Part shown: positions 8,760 through 18,121 of the stretch, piece by piece | Position numbering within the stretch: the first letter of the stretch is position 1 | Layout: every line of letters starts with the position of its first letter | Assembly: GCA_964509425.1 (NCBI GenBank) | Contig: CAZDWZ010000012.1 | Span: 62,001-126,000, forward strand | DNA: 64,000 nt | Direction: 5' to 3' | From: CAZDWZ01 sp964509425 | GTDB taxonomy: Bacteria; Bdellovibrionota_C; UBA2361; SZUA-149; CAZDWZ01 | Notes under the pieces: model-generated | Database searches by the model: none | What the model was told of the DNA's origin: nothing | What the model saw: the letters and a program-made list of their open reading frames with translations, nothing else | Program-made: the position numbers and the translations under genes

Positions 8760-10151
8760 ATGAACTCCAAATCACGCGAGGCAGGTTTCTCCGGTAGAAA
8801 CTTCGACCGAACTTCATGTCTCAAAATTCTGGTCGGCATTGGAACGCTACTCATGTTTGCCTTTGGCTGCGGAGGGGGCGGGGGCGGCGATAATACTACC
8901 TCTCGTATCGGGCCCGAAGGAGGGCAGGTCGTATCATCCGACGGCCGTCTGACGTTGAACTTCCCAGAAGGGGCGTTGCCTCGCGCAGAAAATATTTCCA
9001 TCACCGCTATCGGTGACAGCGAAAGTAATATCGGCGCTCCGGGTGAGAAAGGACAAGTCACTCAGTACGACATCTCTCCATCGAATGTCTCGCTTCAGCA
9101 ACCGGTTGTCGCAAGCCTCTCGCTGCCGCTTCCTCGCGGTTCAGCGTCAAAGGGCGCAGTTTTCGAGCCGTTTGTGATTGTGCTTCTTTCTTCTGTGGGT
9201 GGTGTGCCAAGGCCTGCCCCGCAAATCGTAAATACGATCGACCTTGATCTTGGAACAGTTCAAGTCGAAGGGACTTTGGATCGGCTCACGAGCATCCAGA
9301 TTTTCTCAACCGCGCAGATTCGAGGTTCGCAACTCACCGTCTCGGCCGATGGCGTCCCCGATTCATTGGCGACGACGGGAAGTTCATTTTCGGCGCAATT
9401 TGCTGTGAATCATCCGGCCACCTCGCAGACCACAATTCAATCAACCCAGTTTTTAGACGGCTCGGGACCGATTATTTCGGCGGGAGATGACTCCGGAGAT
9501 CTCGGTGGTTTCTCAGCCGGTGCGGCGAGGAGCATCAGCTTCTCCGAGCAATATTCATGCGTGCAGCCTGGCACCGCCTCCGATCCGAATTTCGTCGCTG
9601 GATTTTTGTTCAGCGGCTACACACAAGGCGATTTGTTCGCGGATGGTAGTTCGTTCACTTTCCCGCTGGTGCTCGTCAGATTCCTACAGCGGGTCAGCTG
9701 CCTTGCTGCTGCGCCAACACCAAGCCCTACACCTCGGCGGACCCCGACACCGTCACCGACGCCGACGGCCACTCCGACTCCGACTATTACTCCTTCGCCG
9801 ACACCAACGTCGACCCCGACTCCGACACCTCCGCCGCCGCAAGGCTGTTATCTCCTCGAGGGTAATTATTCGTCGTTCGACGAGCAGTGTGGATTGCAGA
9901 GCCTCTCACCGCGCGTCACTGGACAGGTGGTTGGATTTACTTCTCTGGGACAGAATGAAAGCGCGGAGAACTTCAATATTCAGACGAATCCGAACATTGC
10001 AAACTCTCAGTCGACAAACCTCGTGTTCCAAAGTCAGAGCGGTCATAGCTGTCAGCTCCAGTGCGCAACGAACGGCCAGTCCTTTGTATTCGTATGCACC
10101 GCTCCAAATTCGCAGTGCACTCAGAATTTCACTCGGTCGGAGGTGGGCTAA
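8760..10151 (+). CDS. Secreted lipoprotein with ZU5-like domain and Thr-Pro linker
   Basis: About 463 residues. The start is ATG 8760, with AGGAG 8 bp upstream. An N-terminal signal ends in FAFGC (Cys37), followed by a glycine run typical of lipoprotein tethers. The segment IGPEGGQVVSSDGRLTLNFPEGAL (about 50-73) has the ZU5 pattern seen in extracellular bacterial proteins. Residues about 320-362 are a low-complexity linker of TPTPSPTP type, which usually separates surface domains. The C-terminal part (about 100 residues) holds several Cys and is Asn/Gln/Ser rich. The product is probably exposed outside the outer membrane. The Imm70-like gene follows after 9 bp and may be co-transcribed. Function is not known. 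Confidence 0.8.
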   Translation: MNSKSREAGFSGRNFDRTSCLKILVGIGTLLMFAFGCGGGGGGDNTTSRIGPEGGQVVSSDGRLTLNFPEGALPRAENISITAIGDSESNIGAPGEKGQVTQYDISPSNVSLQQPVVASLSLPLPRGSASKGAVFEPFVIVLLSSVGGVPRPAPQIVNTIDLDLGTVQVEGTLDRLTSIQIFSTAQIRGSQLTVSADGVPDSLATTGSSFSAQFAVNHPATSQTTIQSTQFLDGSGPIISAGDDSGDLGGFSAGAARSISFSEQYSCVQPGTASDPNFVAGFLFSGYTQGDLFADGSSFTFPLVLVRFLQRVSCLAAAPTPSPTPRRTPTPSPTPTATPTPTITPSPTPTSTPTPTPPPPQGCYLLEGNYSSFDEQCGLQSLSPRVTGQVVGFTSLGQNESAENFNIQTNPNIANSQSTNLVFQSQSGHSCQLQCATNGQSFVFVCTAPNSQCTQNFTRSEVG

Positions 10152-10160
10152 ACGACTCTC

Positions 10161-10661
10161 ATGGATCGAGCAAGATTGATATTAACCGGCATCTTGCTGT
10201 CGGCCGTCCTGAGTTTCTGCCTGCCCGTCAACAAGGGTTGGGCCGACAGCAAGAGTGAGGTGTTTATCCACGTCGGTGGAGACACTCAATTCCTGGGTAC
10301 GAAGGAATTTCTCTATTCGTTTTTCTCGACTGTCTCCGTTCGACTCGAGAGCGGGAAATGGGGGAGCCGTTTTCCGGTGATGAAGCAGCTCGCCGGTGGG
10401 GATCTGAAGTGGGAGCAGGCCGGCAAGGGTCTCGTCGAGCTGTCTGAGATAGTGGCGGCGTTTAAGGAAATGCAGCCGAAAGACCTCGTCTGGAACATGA
10501 ACGACCGAGATAAACAGCCTCCCTGGGATAATTGGATAAACTCAAGTGCGGGGGCGCTCACGAATTGCTTCATTACGGAGGAAGGGAAAGATCTCCTAAA
10601 AGTGCTTCGAGCAGTACTCACAAAAGCGAAGCGTGGACGTCGTGACATTTATATTGAATAA
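10161..10661 (+). CDS. Imm70-family immunity-like protein with signal peptide
   Basis: A 166-residue protein. Residues 1-28 form a signal peptide ending near GWA. The mature part matches my memory of the Imm70 family: a GTKEFLYSFFSTVSVRLE segment, WGSRFPVMKQL, then KDLVWNMNDRDKQPPWDNW, and a C-terminal ITEEGKDLLKVL helix. Imm70 proteins are predicted immunity proteins of polymorphic-toxin systems and are usually cytoplasmic, so export here is odd. No toxin is adjacent; the upstream neighbour (9 bp away) is a ZU5 lipoprotein. It could protect the periplasm or be a domesticated relative. Family assignment is from memory and not searched. Confidence 0.7.
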   Translation: MDRARLILTGILLSAVLSFCLPVNKGWADSKSEVFIHVGGDTQFLGTKEFLYSFFSTVSVRLESGKWGSRFPVMKQLAGGDLKWEQAGKGLVELSEIVAAFKEMQPKDLVWNMNDRDKQPPWDNWINSSAGALTNCFITEEGKDLLKVLRAVLTKAKRGRRDIYIE

Positions 10662-11080
10662 TTCCTTATTTCTTTTACGTGTAGAGTAAGTTCGTATCGA
10701 GCGATTTCTGTTCGAATCTTTCAGGATGGGAAGGGGGGAACTTCGGCCTCATTTTAAGAAGAAATGAGCGGCGTCAAGTAAGTTTCCGACTCAGTTGCCG
10801 CTTCATGTCCCGCAGTCGGTAAGTCTACTTCCTGCAGTGCTCACCGAATTCTCAAATTCCCAAGCATTGACGGACTCTAAAGTTATTGAAAGAGCGGTGT
10901 TAGGAAGGTGACAAGTTTTGTCGGTCCCGCGACAAAACTTTGTCCATCTGAGCACTTCGCCCCTATTTTCCATCCGAGATCCTCCCATCCCGAACTAAGA
11001 GAGTCCTGCAACCGCTGATATGAGCCAGATGCTTTAGGATGAAACTACTCAGGTCGAAACAGCTTCTAGGAGATTCATCT
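10662..11080. other. Intergenic region containing an 11-bp-stem hairpin
   Basis: No gene is supported in this 419-bp stretch. At 10913-10940 the arms AAGTTTTGTCG and CGACAAAACTT form a perfect 11-bp stem around a six-base loop. No T-run follows on either strand, so it is not a typical terminator; it could be an operator or an RNA element ahead of the next gene. The rest shows nothing I can name. Confidence 0.45.
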
Positions 11081-11671
11081 ATGGCCCCAACGAAGACTCA
11101 ACGACTATTCCTCCATATGCTTGTGGTTGGCTTAATGGGCAGCGTGTGCCCGGCGTTTGCCACCGATAGCGGATTCAGTGCAGAGCAAGAAATGAACCTT
11201 AACGGAGTCGTTTGGGTGACGTTTGCCAGCGCATGTGTCACTGCTATCGTCTCGGTGGGCCACTATTGGCATTCGAAGATTGCCGAGAGAATGATCATTC
11301 TCCAGTCAGTTTCATCCGTGTTGGTCGTTACCTTTGTGTGTTTTCTCGTGAGTCTCATTCCGCTCATGAAAGAAGTCAGCGTGAAAGATGCGATGATAGT
11401 CTTGTATTTCCCTTCTATCATTCTCGCAGTCCTTCTGCTGGCTATCTCGATGTGGGTCCGAAGCATTGTCGAAGATCTTGCCTGCGCCTACACACGAGCC
11501 GACGACTTCTCGTCCGGATTGGAAAGGGTGAAGCGGATATATTCGCTTTGGCGGAGAGATTGCCGGATTGAGCGCAGCAAACGGAACTGGGCCCGCAAGG
11601 AAGCTCAGCGCCAGGCGATGGAGCTGAAAGCTCGAATGAAGAAGCATGCGGGCAAAAAGCGCTTAGCCTAA
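11081..11671 (+). CDS. Membrane protein of unknown function with basic C-terminal tail
   Basis: About 196 residues. The start is ATG 11081, preceded by TAGGAGA at ideal spacing; the in-frame ATG at 11039 lacks such a site. A signal-like segment ending in PAFA (about residues 12-28) is followed by three hydrophobic helices (about 44-62, 78-98, 110-132). The last 60 residues are strongly basic, rich in Arg and Lys, and predicted to be a cytoplasmic helix. I recognise no family. It is convergent with the beta-helix protein gene, 12 bp away. Confidence 0.7.
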   Translation: MAPTKTQRLFLHMLVVGLMGSVCPAFATDSGFSAEQEMNLNGVVWVTFASACVTAIVSVGHYWHSKIAERMIILQSVSSVLVVTFVCFLVSLIPLMKEVSVKDAMIVLYFPSIILAVLLLAISMWVRSIVEDLACAYTRADDFSSGLERVKRIYSLWRRDCRIERSKRNWARKEAQRQAMELKARMKKHAGKKRLA

Positions 11672-11683
11672 TTTCTCTCCACA

Positions 11684-14476
11684 TCACGGCAATTCAAATG
11701 GTGCGAGGAAATCAACCAAGTTGGTTCCTGGTTCCGAGTGCACTCTCAAAATCTCCGTTACAATCGGATCGTCACTTTCGACGGATAATACACCATAGGA
11801 ATTTGGAACCGTGCTCCACGTAGACTGCTCGTGTATTCCGAGATCGATAGAACTCTGCGCGGAGAGCTCATATTGTTTAATGGTTGGACCGCCAGGCCGA
11901 TCAACCGTGACTACTACTTGGATTGGAGTTGCCGCCGGGTTGAATATTTTCAGCCAGTTCGCCATCCCAAGAAATAAATTGTATGAGCCAAAAAATTCAC
12001 CCGCGAGTGCCTCTCGCGCTTGCGATCCGTACATCGCTGCGATTGCGCCAGTAATAGGCTTTCTCACGTAGACCATACTTTGGCTGATAATTGAGTTTGA
12101 TCCCGTCGGGGTAATTCTCGCGAAACCGGTTTGTTCTGGGCCGAGAAGGGCGCTCGCTTGAAAGTGTAGCTGCGAACGTGCGCCGAGCGTCAGGGATTCG
12201 AAACCGACCAGCGTGCCGTTGCTGCGGAAAAACTCAAGGAGGATTGGCGTCTGGATGTTCCGCGTGTTCACGACCTCGAGCCAGTTTGAGGCGCCCAGCG
12301 TGCTCGTTAACGGCGCCATCGTCGAACGTCCATTTCCTGCCTTTGCGATGAGCGGGAAAGCGAATGCATAGGTTTGACCCAGTGGGTCTCCGTACCCGTA
12401 CCGGATTACTTGAGCGAGGTAGGGAGCCGAGCCGTCCGTGGGGACGATTCTGACGATTCCCACGCGATCCTTTCCGGGGTTTTCATGACCTGCTTGGCGA
12501 TCGACACGACGCTTCGCGCCAACGGTTTCTTGGACACTGAAAAGCAGTGCGCCTGTCTGATTATAGTAGTGAAGGTCAAATGTTTTCGATTGGTTCGAGA
12601 GATTTATGATGGTCAGCCAATTGGCGACCATGTTGTTCGACTCAGCAGATGCAAAGCTCGGCTGATAAGTGTTGAAGCCTACGTTCGATTGTGCGTAGCT
12701 CGGATTTCTGAGTGGAACACCAAATGCAAAGTCGTAACCGCCCGGCACGGTGGAAGGTCGATAGAATACCACGCGACCAGCAAGACTACCGCCGGTGTAT
12801 TGGATCTTCAATGTTCCATAGGCGTCCGATTGGAATCCCGCGAGCTCATTCAAGATGATGTCTCTCTGGCCTCGGGGCGGAATCGTGAAGTCGGTTCGAT
12901 TGCAGTAACCTCCTTCGGGCAGAAACATTGAAATCGTAACGGTGACGGTGCTCGAGCCCGGATTTACAAGTTCCAAGATATTCGTCATTCGCAAGTAGCC
13001 GTTCCAGACCGAGTACACTGGATTCCGAAGTCGATTGCGGAAACTACCAGGATCCGCGGGATCGGTTCCATCTGCGAGCTCATCGGCATCCGTGACCCCG
13101 TCTCCGTCGCTGTCTCCCGGAGGTGGCGGGCCGACATCCGGACCGCCGGGTTGATTCGCCGGGTCACAAGCGAGGATGAACTCATACGCTCCGGAATCCC
13201 AAGCAGTCCCTGAGGGTCGAGGATTTCCGAGAATGTCAGTTGGCGGGGCGCTGGTCGACGTACCACGGTCTCTCGCCGGACTCGCGGCGGAGAGACGGAA
13301 GTTCTCATTTGCGAAGTCTACGAACGTTGCCTGCGGGGTAGAGGATACAGAATGTTGGTCTTGACCTGTCTGCGCTCGCCAGAGCGTGAGGGATATGGCC
13401 GAGTTTCCGCCGTCGTTTGAGAACCGGCTAATGACAACGTTGTAATCACTCGTGAGTCCTGGAAGACTCTCAGGATCAACGGTGATTGCTCCGCGAAACG
13501 AATGTAGATTGAAGAGGATATTGTTGAAAACCGTGTTGTTTACACTGCCGTCGGCAATGTTGACGGCCCAACGGCCGTTCGAAGCCATGACAATTGTATT
13601 GTTGATTACAAGATTGCCCGTTGCCGGCTCGAGTCCATCGATTCTGTAGAGGGAGATTCCGCTCGCGTGATTGTCGTAGAGCAGGTTATTTCGGAAGACG
13701 GAGTTCTGAACGCCATCGCAATTTATTCCCGAGCCTCCTCCGAGTCCGTTGTCGTAAATGGTGTTGTTCTCGACGAGTACATTGGAGATGATTCCGTCCC
13801 CTCCGTTACTCGCGTCCGAGTTTATGTGAATTCCGTTTCCTCGATTCCCCCAGACGACGTTATTCCGAATGACAGCTCTGTCGGCACTGTTCCCGTGATA
13901 AATTCCATGCTCGACATGAGAGCGGCTCGTCTCGTTGTTCTCAATGAGAATGTCTTCGCTGTGCCCCGTGATGATTCCCCATGTGTTGTTGTCGTCGCAG
14001 CGATTGTTGCGGATGATGACATGATCGTTTACGACCGATCGTATTCCTGCGCGCGGCAGGCCCAAGACCGTAAATCCTTCTACCGTGACGTAGCTCGTGC
14101 CTTCGAGGTTGATACCGTCAGGAGTTTTGCTGTTTCGCTCGTTAATGATTGCGCCGGGCTCTCCCCGGAAAACGATCCGATTCGTTGGCGTACCATTTTG
14201 GGGGAAATCCCAGCCCAACACAAAACCGACATATTGGCCCGGACGGACGATGACGGTATCTCCTGCACCGACTTGGTCAGCCGCGAACTGGAGCGTCCGC
14301 CACGGCGACTCCGAGGTTCCAGGATTTGCGTTGTTCCCGTTTGTTGCGACATAAAAAGTATCTGCAGACGCCACAGAAACTGAAGATAGCAGCGCGCCCA
14401 ACAAGAAGAGGATTATTGCTGCGAGGGTCGGTAGTGACTTCACAGACGTGTCAACGTTGAGTGTGGTGGTTCGCAT
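11684..14476 (-). CDS. Secreted right-handed beta-helix protein with TSP3-like calcium motif
   Basis: About 930 residues. A signal peptide (cleavage near ASA, about residue 38) precedes a parallel beta-helix region (about 45-430) with repeated IRNN, VENN and FRNN turns typical of the pectate-lyase/NosD fold. The segment DSDGDGVTDADELADGTDP (about 455-473) is a thrombospondin type-3-like calcium-binding linker. The remaining 450 residues form repeated beta-rich modules that mention neither active sites nor a sorting signal I know. It is probably an extracellular or surface glycan-binding protein. The start is ATG 14476; a GTG at 14488 is an alternative. Enzyme activity cannot be claimed. Confidence 0.85.
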   Translation of the reverse strand: MRTTTLNVDTSVKSLPTLAAIILFLLGALLSSVSVASADTFYVATNGNNANPGTSESPWRTLQFAADQVGAGDTVIVRPGQYVGFVLGWDFPQNGTPTNRIVFRGEPGAIINERNSKTPDGINLEGTSYVTVEGFTVLGLPRAGIRSVVNDHVIIRNNRCDDNNTWGIITGHSEDILIENNETSRSHVEHGIYHGNSADRAVIRNNVVWGNRGNGIHINSDASNGGDGIISNVLVENNTIYDNGLGGGSGINCDGVQNSVFRNNLLYDNHASGISLYRIDGLEPATGNLVINNTIVMASNGRWAVNIADGSVNNTVFNNILFNLHSFRGAITVDPESLPGLTSDYNVVISRFSNDGGNSAISLTLWRAQTGQDQHSVSSTPQATFVDFANENFRLSAASPARDRGTSTSAPPTDILGNPRPSGTAWDSGAYEFILACDPANQPGGPDVGPPPPGDSDGDGVTDADELADGTDPADPGSFRNRLRNPVYSVWNGYLRMTNILELVNPGSSTVTVTISMFLPEGGYCNRTDFTIPPRGQRDIILNELAGFQSDAYGTLKIQYTGGSLAGRVVFYRPSTVPGGYDFAFGVPLRNPSYAQSNVGFNTYQPSFASAESNNMVANWLTIINLSNQSKTFDLHYYNQTGALLFSVQETVGAKRRVDRQAGHENPGKDRVGIVRIVPTDGSAPYLAQVIRYGYGDPLGQTYAFAFPLIAKAGNGRSTMAPLTSTLGASNWLEVVNTRNIQTPILLEFFRSNGTLVGFESLTLGARSQLHFQASALLGPEQTGFARITPTGSNSIISQSMVYVRKPITGAIAAMYGSQAREALAGEFFGSYNLFLGMANWLKIFNPAATPIQVVVTVDRPGGPTIKQYELSAQSSIDLGIHEQSTWSTVPNSYGVLSVESDDPIVTEILRVHSEPGTNLVDFLAPFELP

Positions 14477-14790
14477 AGGACTTCTCACAAAATGCGACAG
14501 TTATTTGGTGAATCGAGCATTGCCCTTACTGCTGAAACTGAAGGGCCGTTGGCGGGGCGTGCTATCCTCCCGCGAGCCCTCTCCGAATAAGGGCTTCTGA
14601 TGACTGAACCAGTGTATTCGTTCCCCGATGCAAGATCGAGAGTGAATCTGAGTACTTCCATCGGTGGCTCCGAGCGGTATCTCGGACAATCTGGGCGGAT
14701 TTGACTCGAGGAGGTCGAATCAAATGGCGCAATTATGGAAAGTCGAAGCATATCTAGGTGTTCGGCTCTGAAAGTCCATTTCGGTTCTAC
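14477..14790. other. Divergent intergenic region
   Basis: It lies between the divergent beta-helix and TPM genes and should carry both promoters. Around 14574-14593 the segments AGCCCT and AGGGCT can form a six-base stem. I see no recognised riboswitch or RNA gene. Confidence 0.35.
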
Positions 14791-15600
14791 ATGCACGGCA
14801 CACGAAATCAACGGCGAGCAAGTTTTCTTTCGAACGAAACACTCTTGATTTGGCGAGCGTGTATAGGCTCGTTTGCAGTCTTCCTCGTGGTCTCAAACGC
14901 AAAGGCCGAAATAAACGACGAAGCTCTCCTATTCTCCGCATCAGCCGCACAAAAAGCCGAGCTGATCATGACGGACATTAAAAGGACTACCGGAACGGCA
15001 GCCGAAATCGACGTTCGGACGATACCTTCTTTGCCGTCGAATGATCCTGACCCGCGAGCGCTGTCTGTCCGTTTATTTGGAGAGCAGAGGACGAAAGGGA
15101 TACTGGTGCTCATCGTAAAGAATCCTCCGCGGGTTGTATTCGCGGCTGGAGACAGTCTGCTCAAGAAGCTTCCCGACACAGAAGAGATTCGAGTGGGGAT
15201 GCTTCAGGCGGTGACGGAAAAACAATATGACAAGGGACTGCTCAGCGGGCTCGGCGCTTTACAAGAACGGATGAAGTCGACTTTCCCTTCGACAGCCGCT
15301 GCCGAGAACACGGCGAAAGATGGAATCTCAAAGCTGACGTCTCTTTGGCCGGGCTCCTCGAAAACAAAAAAACCAACGGAACTTTCAGAGGAGCCGGGGG
15401 GTAGTAGCACAGCCTCCATTCCCGCGAAAAAGGGATTTTCAATCCCTTCCGAGTTTTTCTACATTATGTTTGCGGTGATAGCGGTTTTGCTGCTTCCTCG
15501 CGACCGTGTTCTTCGACTGTTGAATAAAGATCGCCTTCGCAAGTCGTTTGAAATTGGGAGAGCAAGAGTAAGAGCCCTGTTGCCCGGAAAAAGTAGATAA
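14791..15600 (+). CDS. TPM-domain membrane protein
   Basis: About 269 residues. A signal-anchor (about 20-38) precedes a TPM domain (about 40-165), recognisable by the order KAELIMTDIKRTTGTAAEIDVRTI, KGILVLIVKNPPRVVFAAG and a final EKQYDKGLLSGLGALQERM helix. TPM (YgcG-like) domains occur in secreted or membrane proteins, with phosphatase activity reported for plant members; the role in bacteria is unclear. After a Ser/Pro/Lys linker, one membrane helix (about 223-240) leads to a basic cytoplasmic tail. The start may instead be GTG 14758. A small membrane gene follows after 10 bp, suggesting an operon through the spermidine-synthase-like gene. Confidence 0.75.
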   Translation: MHGTRNQRRASFLSNETLLIWRACIGSFAVFLVVSNAKAEINDEALLFSASAAQKAELIMTDIKRTTGTAAEIDVRTIPSLPSNDPDPRALSVRLFGEQRTKGILVLIVKNPPRVVFAAGDSLLKKLPDTEEIRVGMLQAVTEKQYDKGLLSGLGALQERMKSTFPSTAAAENTAKDGISKLTSLWPGSSKTKKPTELSEEPGGSSTASIPAKKGFSIPSEFFYIMFAVIAVLLLPRDRVLRLLNKDRLRKSFEIGRARVRALLPGKSR

Positions 15601-15610
15601 AACCCACATC

Positions 15611-15868
15611 ATGAACCTCAGAACCATCACCGCTTTGTTTTGTTTCTGCGTTGCGCTCTACTTCGGGCGACTCGCGGCTCAAGGGATGACGTCGGAATAC
15701 GTCTGCTCGATGGTCCATCCGATCCTCGGTACAGATATGGAAATCGGATGTGTATATCGACGTGATCAAAATTTCGTTTATTGGAAACGAGTCATCTTAT
15801 ATTCAATTATTAGCCTCGGCGGCGTAGTTCTCGGAGCTTCCTATGCCGGTGATAGCCGGAATTCGTAA
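15611..15868 (+). CDS. Small two-helix membrane protein
   Basis: 85 residues with hydrophobic segments at about 5-22 and 60-78, separated by a loop holding two Cys residues (YVCSMVH and EIGCVYRR), possibly a periplasmic disulfide. I recognise no family. The stop codon overlaps the next start as TAATG, so translation is probably coupled to the fused membrane/spermidine-synthase-like gene. It follows the TPM gene by 10 bp. Confidence 0.65.
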   Translation: MNLRTITALFCFCVALYFGRLAAQGMTSEYVCSMVHPILGTDMEIGCVYRRDQNFVYWKRVILYSIISLGGVVLGASYAGDSRNS

Positions 15869-18012
15869 TGTTGGAACGACTGCCGGTTCTTTTCGCGTTT
15901 GTCAGCTTTCTCTCGGCATTCCTTCTTTTTGAAATTCAACCGCTGCTCTCCCGGATGTTGCTTCCGCTTTTTGGCGGAAGCTCCGCGGTCTGGTCGGGCT
16001 GCATGGTTTTCTTCCAAACCACACTGCTCCTGGGATATTTAGTCGCTTACACGCTGATCCGATGGTGCTCAGTTCGTGCGCAGAAGTTAGCATACCTCAC
16101 GATGTTTGGGGTTTCGGTCTGGATGCTCCTCCATTCATCGGGAAGCGCCGTCAATTCAGCGTCGTTTGAAGCCAACCCGGTCTGGGAGATCCTTCGACTC
16201 CTGTGCGTTCTCGTTGGTCTCCCGTATCTGGTTCTGAGCTCGACGAGCCCTCTGCTCCAATCTTGGTACGCGAAGGCTTATCCCGGGCGCTCTCCCTTCG
16301 GACTGTACCGAATGTCCAATCTCGGGTCGCTTCTCGCGCTCGTGACGTATCCCATACTGATCGAACCCGCACTCTACTTGAGTTTTCAGTTTATCCTTTG
16401 GCTCGGCATGTTCCTGGTGTTGACGGCAACCATAGGAATTTTTGTCTGGCGGTTCTGGAGTGACGTTGAGGTCGATTCACGACTGATCACGGGGGAGGGC
16501 GGGGGGGAGATTCCGACCGCTCGGAGCCGACTGATCTGGTTCACGCTGCCGTTCCTTTCTTCCGTTATTCTTCTCGGCATCACTCATCATCTGACAATCG
16601 ATGTGACGCCCATGCCGCTCTTATGGGTGGTCCCGCTCGTCTTGTATCTTGCAAGCTTCATAATGTGTTTTCAGCCCAACTCGATTTACTCGAGGCGCAT
16701 TTGGTTTCTGCTGCTTGCAGGCGTGTGCTTCTTTTATTCGGGGGACTTTTTCAGCGGCGCGGATGTGCCCATGCTTTTCAATCTCGTTTTTTGCCTGGGC
16801 GCATTATTCATTGCTTGTGTCGTTTGTCATGCGGAGGTTTTTCGTGTTCGGCCAACCTCCGATAATTTAGCATCTTTCTATCTGATACTCGCCGCCGGGA
16901 GCGCCGCGGGTTCAATTTTTGTGGCTCTTGTGGCACCCCAGATCTTCAGCCGGCATTTGGAACTTCCGTTGGCCTTGGGCGGGCTGCTCATTCTGCACGC
17001 GGCGATAATCACCAGCGACTCCGAACCGCTGCTGCCGAACTATCCGCCGAACCTTTTTCCGTCCGAAAAGATGCTTATCTGGGCTTTCTGCTCTTATGGG
17101 TTGCTGTGGTTCTATTTTCATTGGGAATCTTCGGAGAAGATAATCTTTCGGGAGCGAAATTTTTATGGAGAGCTGCGTGTCGTCGAGCAGATAAACTCCG
17201 AAGATCCACGAGAGAGCTTTCGATCCTTGATAAACGGCCGTATCTTGCACGGTGCAGCCTATCTTGATCCTGATCTTTCACGCCTTCCGATGTCGTACTA
17301 CGGGTCAAATAGTGCGCTCGCTCCTCTGTTTGATTATCTCCGGAGCAAGGAATCGCTGAAGATTGGTGTCGTCGGGCTTGGAACCGGCGCATGCGCGGCA
17401 TGGAAGCGGCCTGGCGATCGATTCCGGTTCTATGAGATAGATCCTATGGTTCCAAGGGTAGCGGCCGAGTTCTTTCCCTACATAAAGTCGGCGGACCCGA
17501 GTATCGAAATCGTCATGGGCGACGCAAGGATTTCACTCACCGGAGAAGCGCCTCAGGAATATGACCTCATTATACTCGACGCGTTTTCGAGCGATGCGAT
17601 TCCCTTTCATCTTCTGACTGAGGAAGCCGTCGACCTCTACCTCCGGCATCTTGCGCCTGGGGGACTGCTCGCTGTCCATGTTTCAAATCGTCATCTGAAT
17701 CTCGAGCCGATCGTATTGTCAGTCGCACATCGGAAAAACATGCACGGTGGAGTTGTGCTGTCGGGAGAGAAAAAATACGACCTTGAAACCGTTTCGACGT
17801 ACGTTGTGATTGGCGAGAACGGAGGCTTTTTTCGTGCTCACGGGGTACCGGGAAAAATGAGGACGCTCGACCTCGAGGACATTCGGGCTCGTGTCTGGAG
17901 CGATGATTATAGCTCAACTCTTGGTATTACTCGTTGGGTAGGAGTGGACCCTGAAAAAGAAGTGACCGGAACCGCTCGGAAAATTACCGATATTGCTGAT
18001 CTCGAATATTGA
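15868..18012 (+). CDS. Fused membrane/spermidine-synthase-like protein
   Basis: 714 residues. The N-terminal 420 residues hold about ten hydrophobic helices, beginning FLLFEIQPLLSRMLLPLFGGSSAVW, the hallmark of the membrane half of this family. The C-terminal domain (about 470-690) is a class I Rossmann fold with motif VVGLGTGACA (about 493-502), acidic YEID (about 517), GDAR (about 544) and LDAFSSDAIPFHLLTEEA (about 562-579). Such proteins resemble polyamine synthases but lack proof of aminopropyl transfer. It overlaps the preceding small gene and ends about 110 bp before the HEAT-repeat gene. The family is secure and the reaction is unknown. Confidence 0.92.
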   Translation: MLERLPVLFAFVSFLSAFLLFEIQPLLSRMLLPLFGGSSAVWSGCMVFFQTTLLLGYLVAYTLIRWCSVRAQKLAYLTMFGVSVWMLLHSSGSAVNSASFEANPVWEILRLLCVLVGLPYLVLSSTSPLLQSWYAKAYPGRSPFGLYRMSNLGSLLALVTYPILIEPALYLSFQFILWLGMFLVLTATIGIFVWRFWSDVEVDSRLITGEGGGEIPTARSRLIWFTLPFLSSVILLGITHHLTIDVTPMPLLWVVPLVLYLASFIMCFQPNSIYSRRIWFLLLAGVCFFYSGDFFSGADVPMLFNLVFCLGALFIACVVCHAEVFRVRPTSDNLASFYLILAAGSAAGSIFVALVAPQIFSRHLELPLALGGLLILHAAIITSDSEPLLPNYPPNLFPSEKMLIWAFCSYGLLWFYFHWESSEKIIFRERNFYGELRVVEQINSEDPRESFRSLINGRILHGAAYLDPDLSRLPMSYYGSNSALAPLFDYLRSKESLKIGVVGLGTGACAAWKRPGDRFRFYEIDPMVPRVAAEFFPYIKSADPSIEIVMGDARISLTGEAPQEYDLIILDAFSSDAIPFHLLTEEAVDLYLRHLAPGGLLAVHVSNRHLNLEPIVLSVAHRKNMHGGVVLSGEKKYDLETVSTYVVIGENGGFFRAHGVPGKMRTLDLEDIRARVWSDDYSSTLGITRWVGVDPEKEVTGTARKITDIADLEY

Positions 18013-18121
18013 TTCGATCGGTGCCCATTCGCCGTTTGTAGGCGCATCTCCTGAATGTTTTCGCGAATTCTGTCGATATCCCTGAGGGGCTCTTTGAAAC
18101 AATCTCCTGGGGGCTGCATTC

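Noticed and set aside
10803..10988. 61-residue minus-strand frame over the hairpin region
   Set aside because: No family or ribosome-binding site, and the region reads as intergenic.
13667..14383. 238-residue plus-strand frame opposite the beta-helix gene
   Set aside because: It is the shadow of a strongly coding minus-strand gene, with Val/Asp-rich nonsense composition.
14585..14620. CTGATGA motif recalling a hammerhead ribozyme core
   Set aside because: The required GAAA segment and flanking stems are missing.
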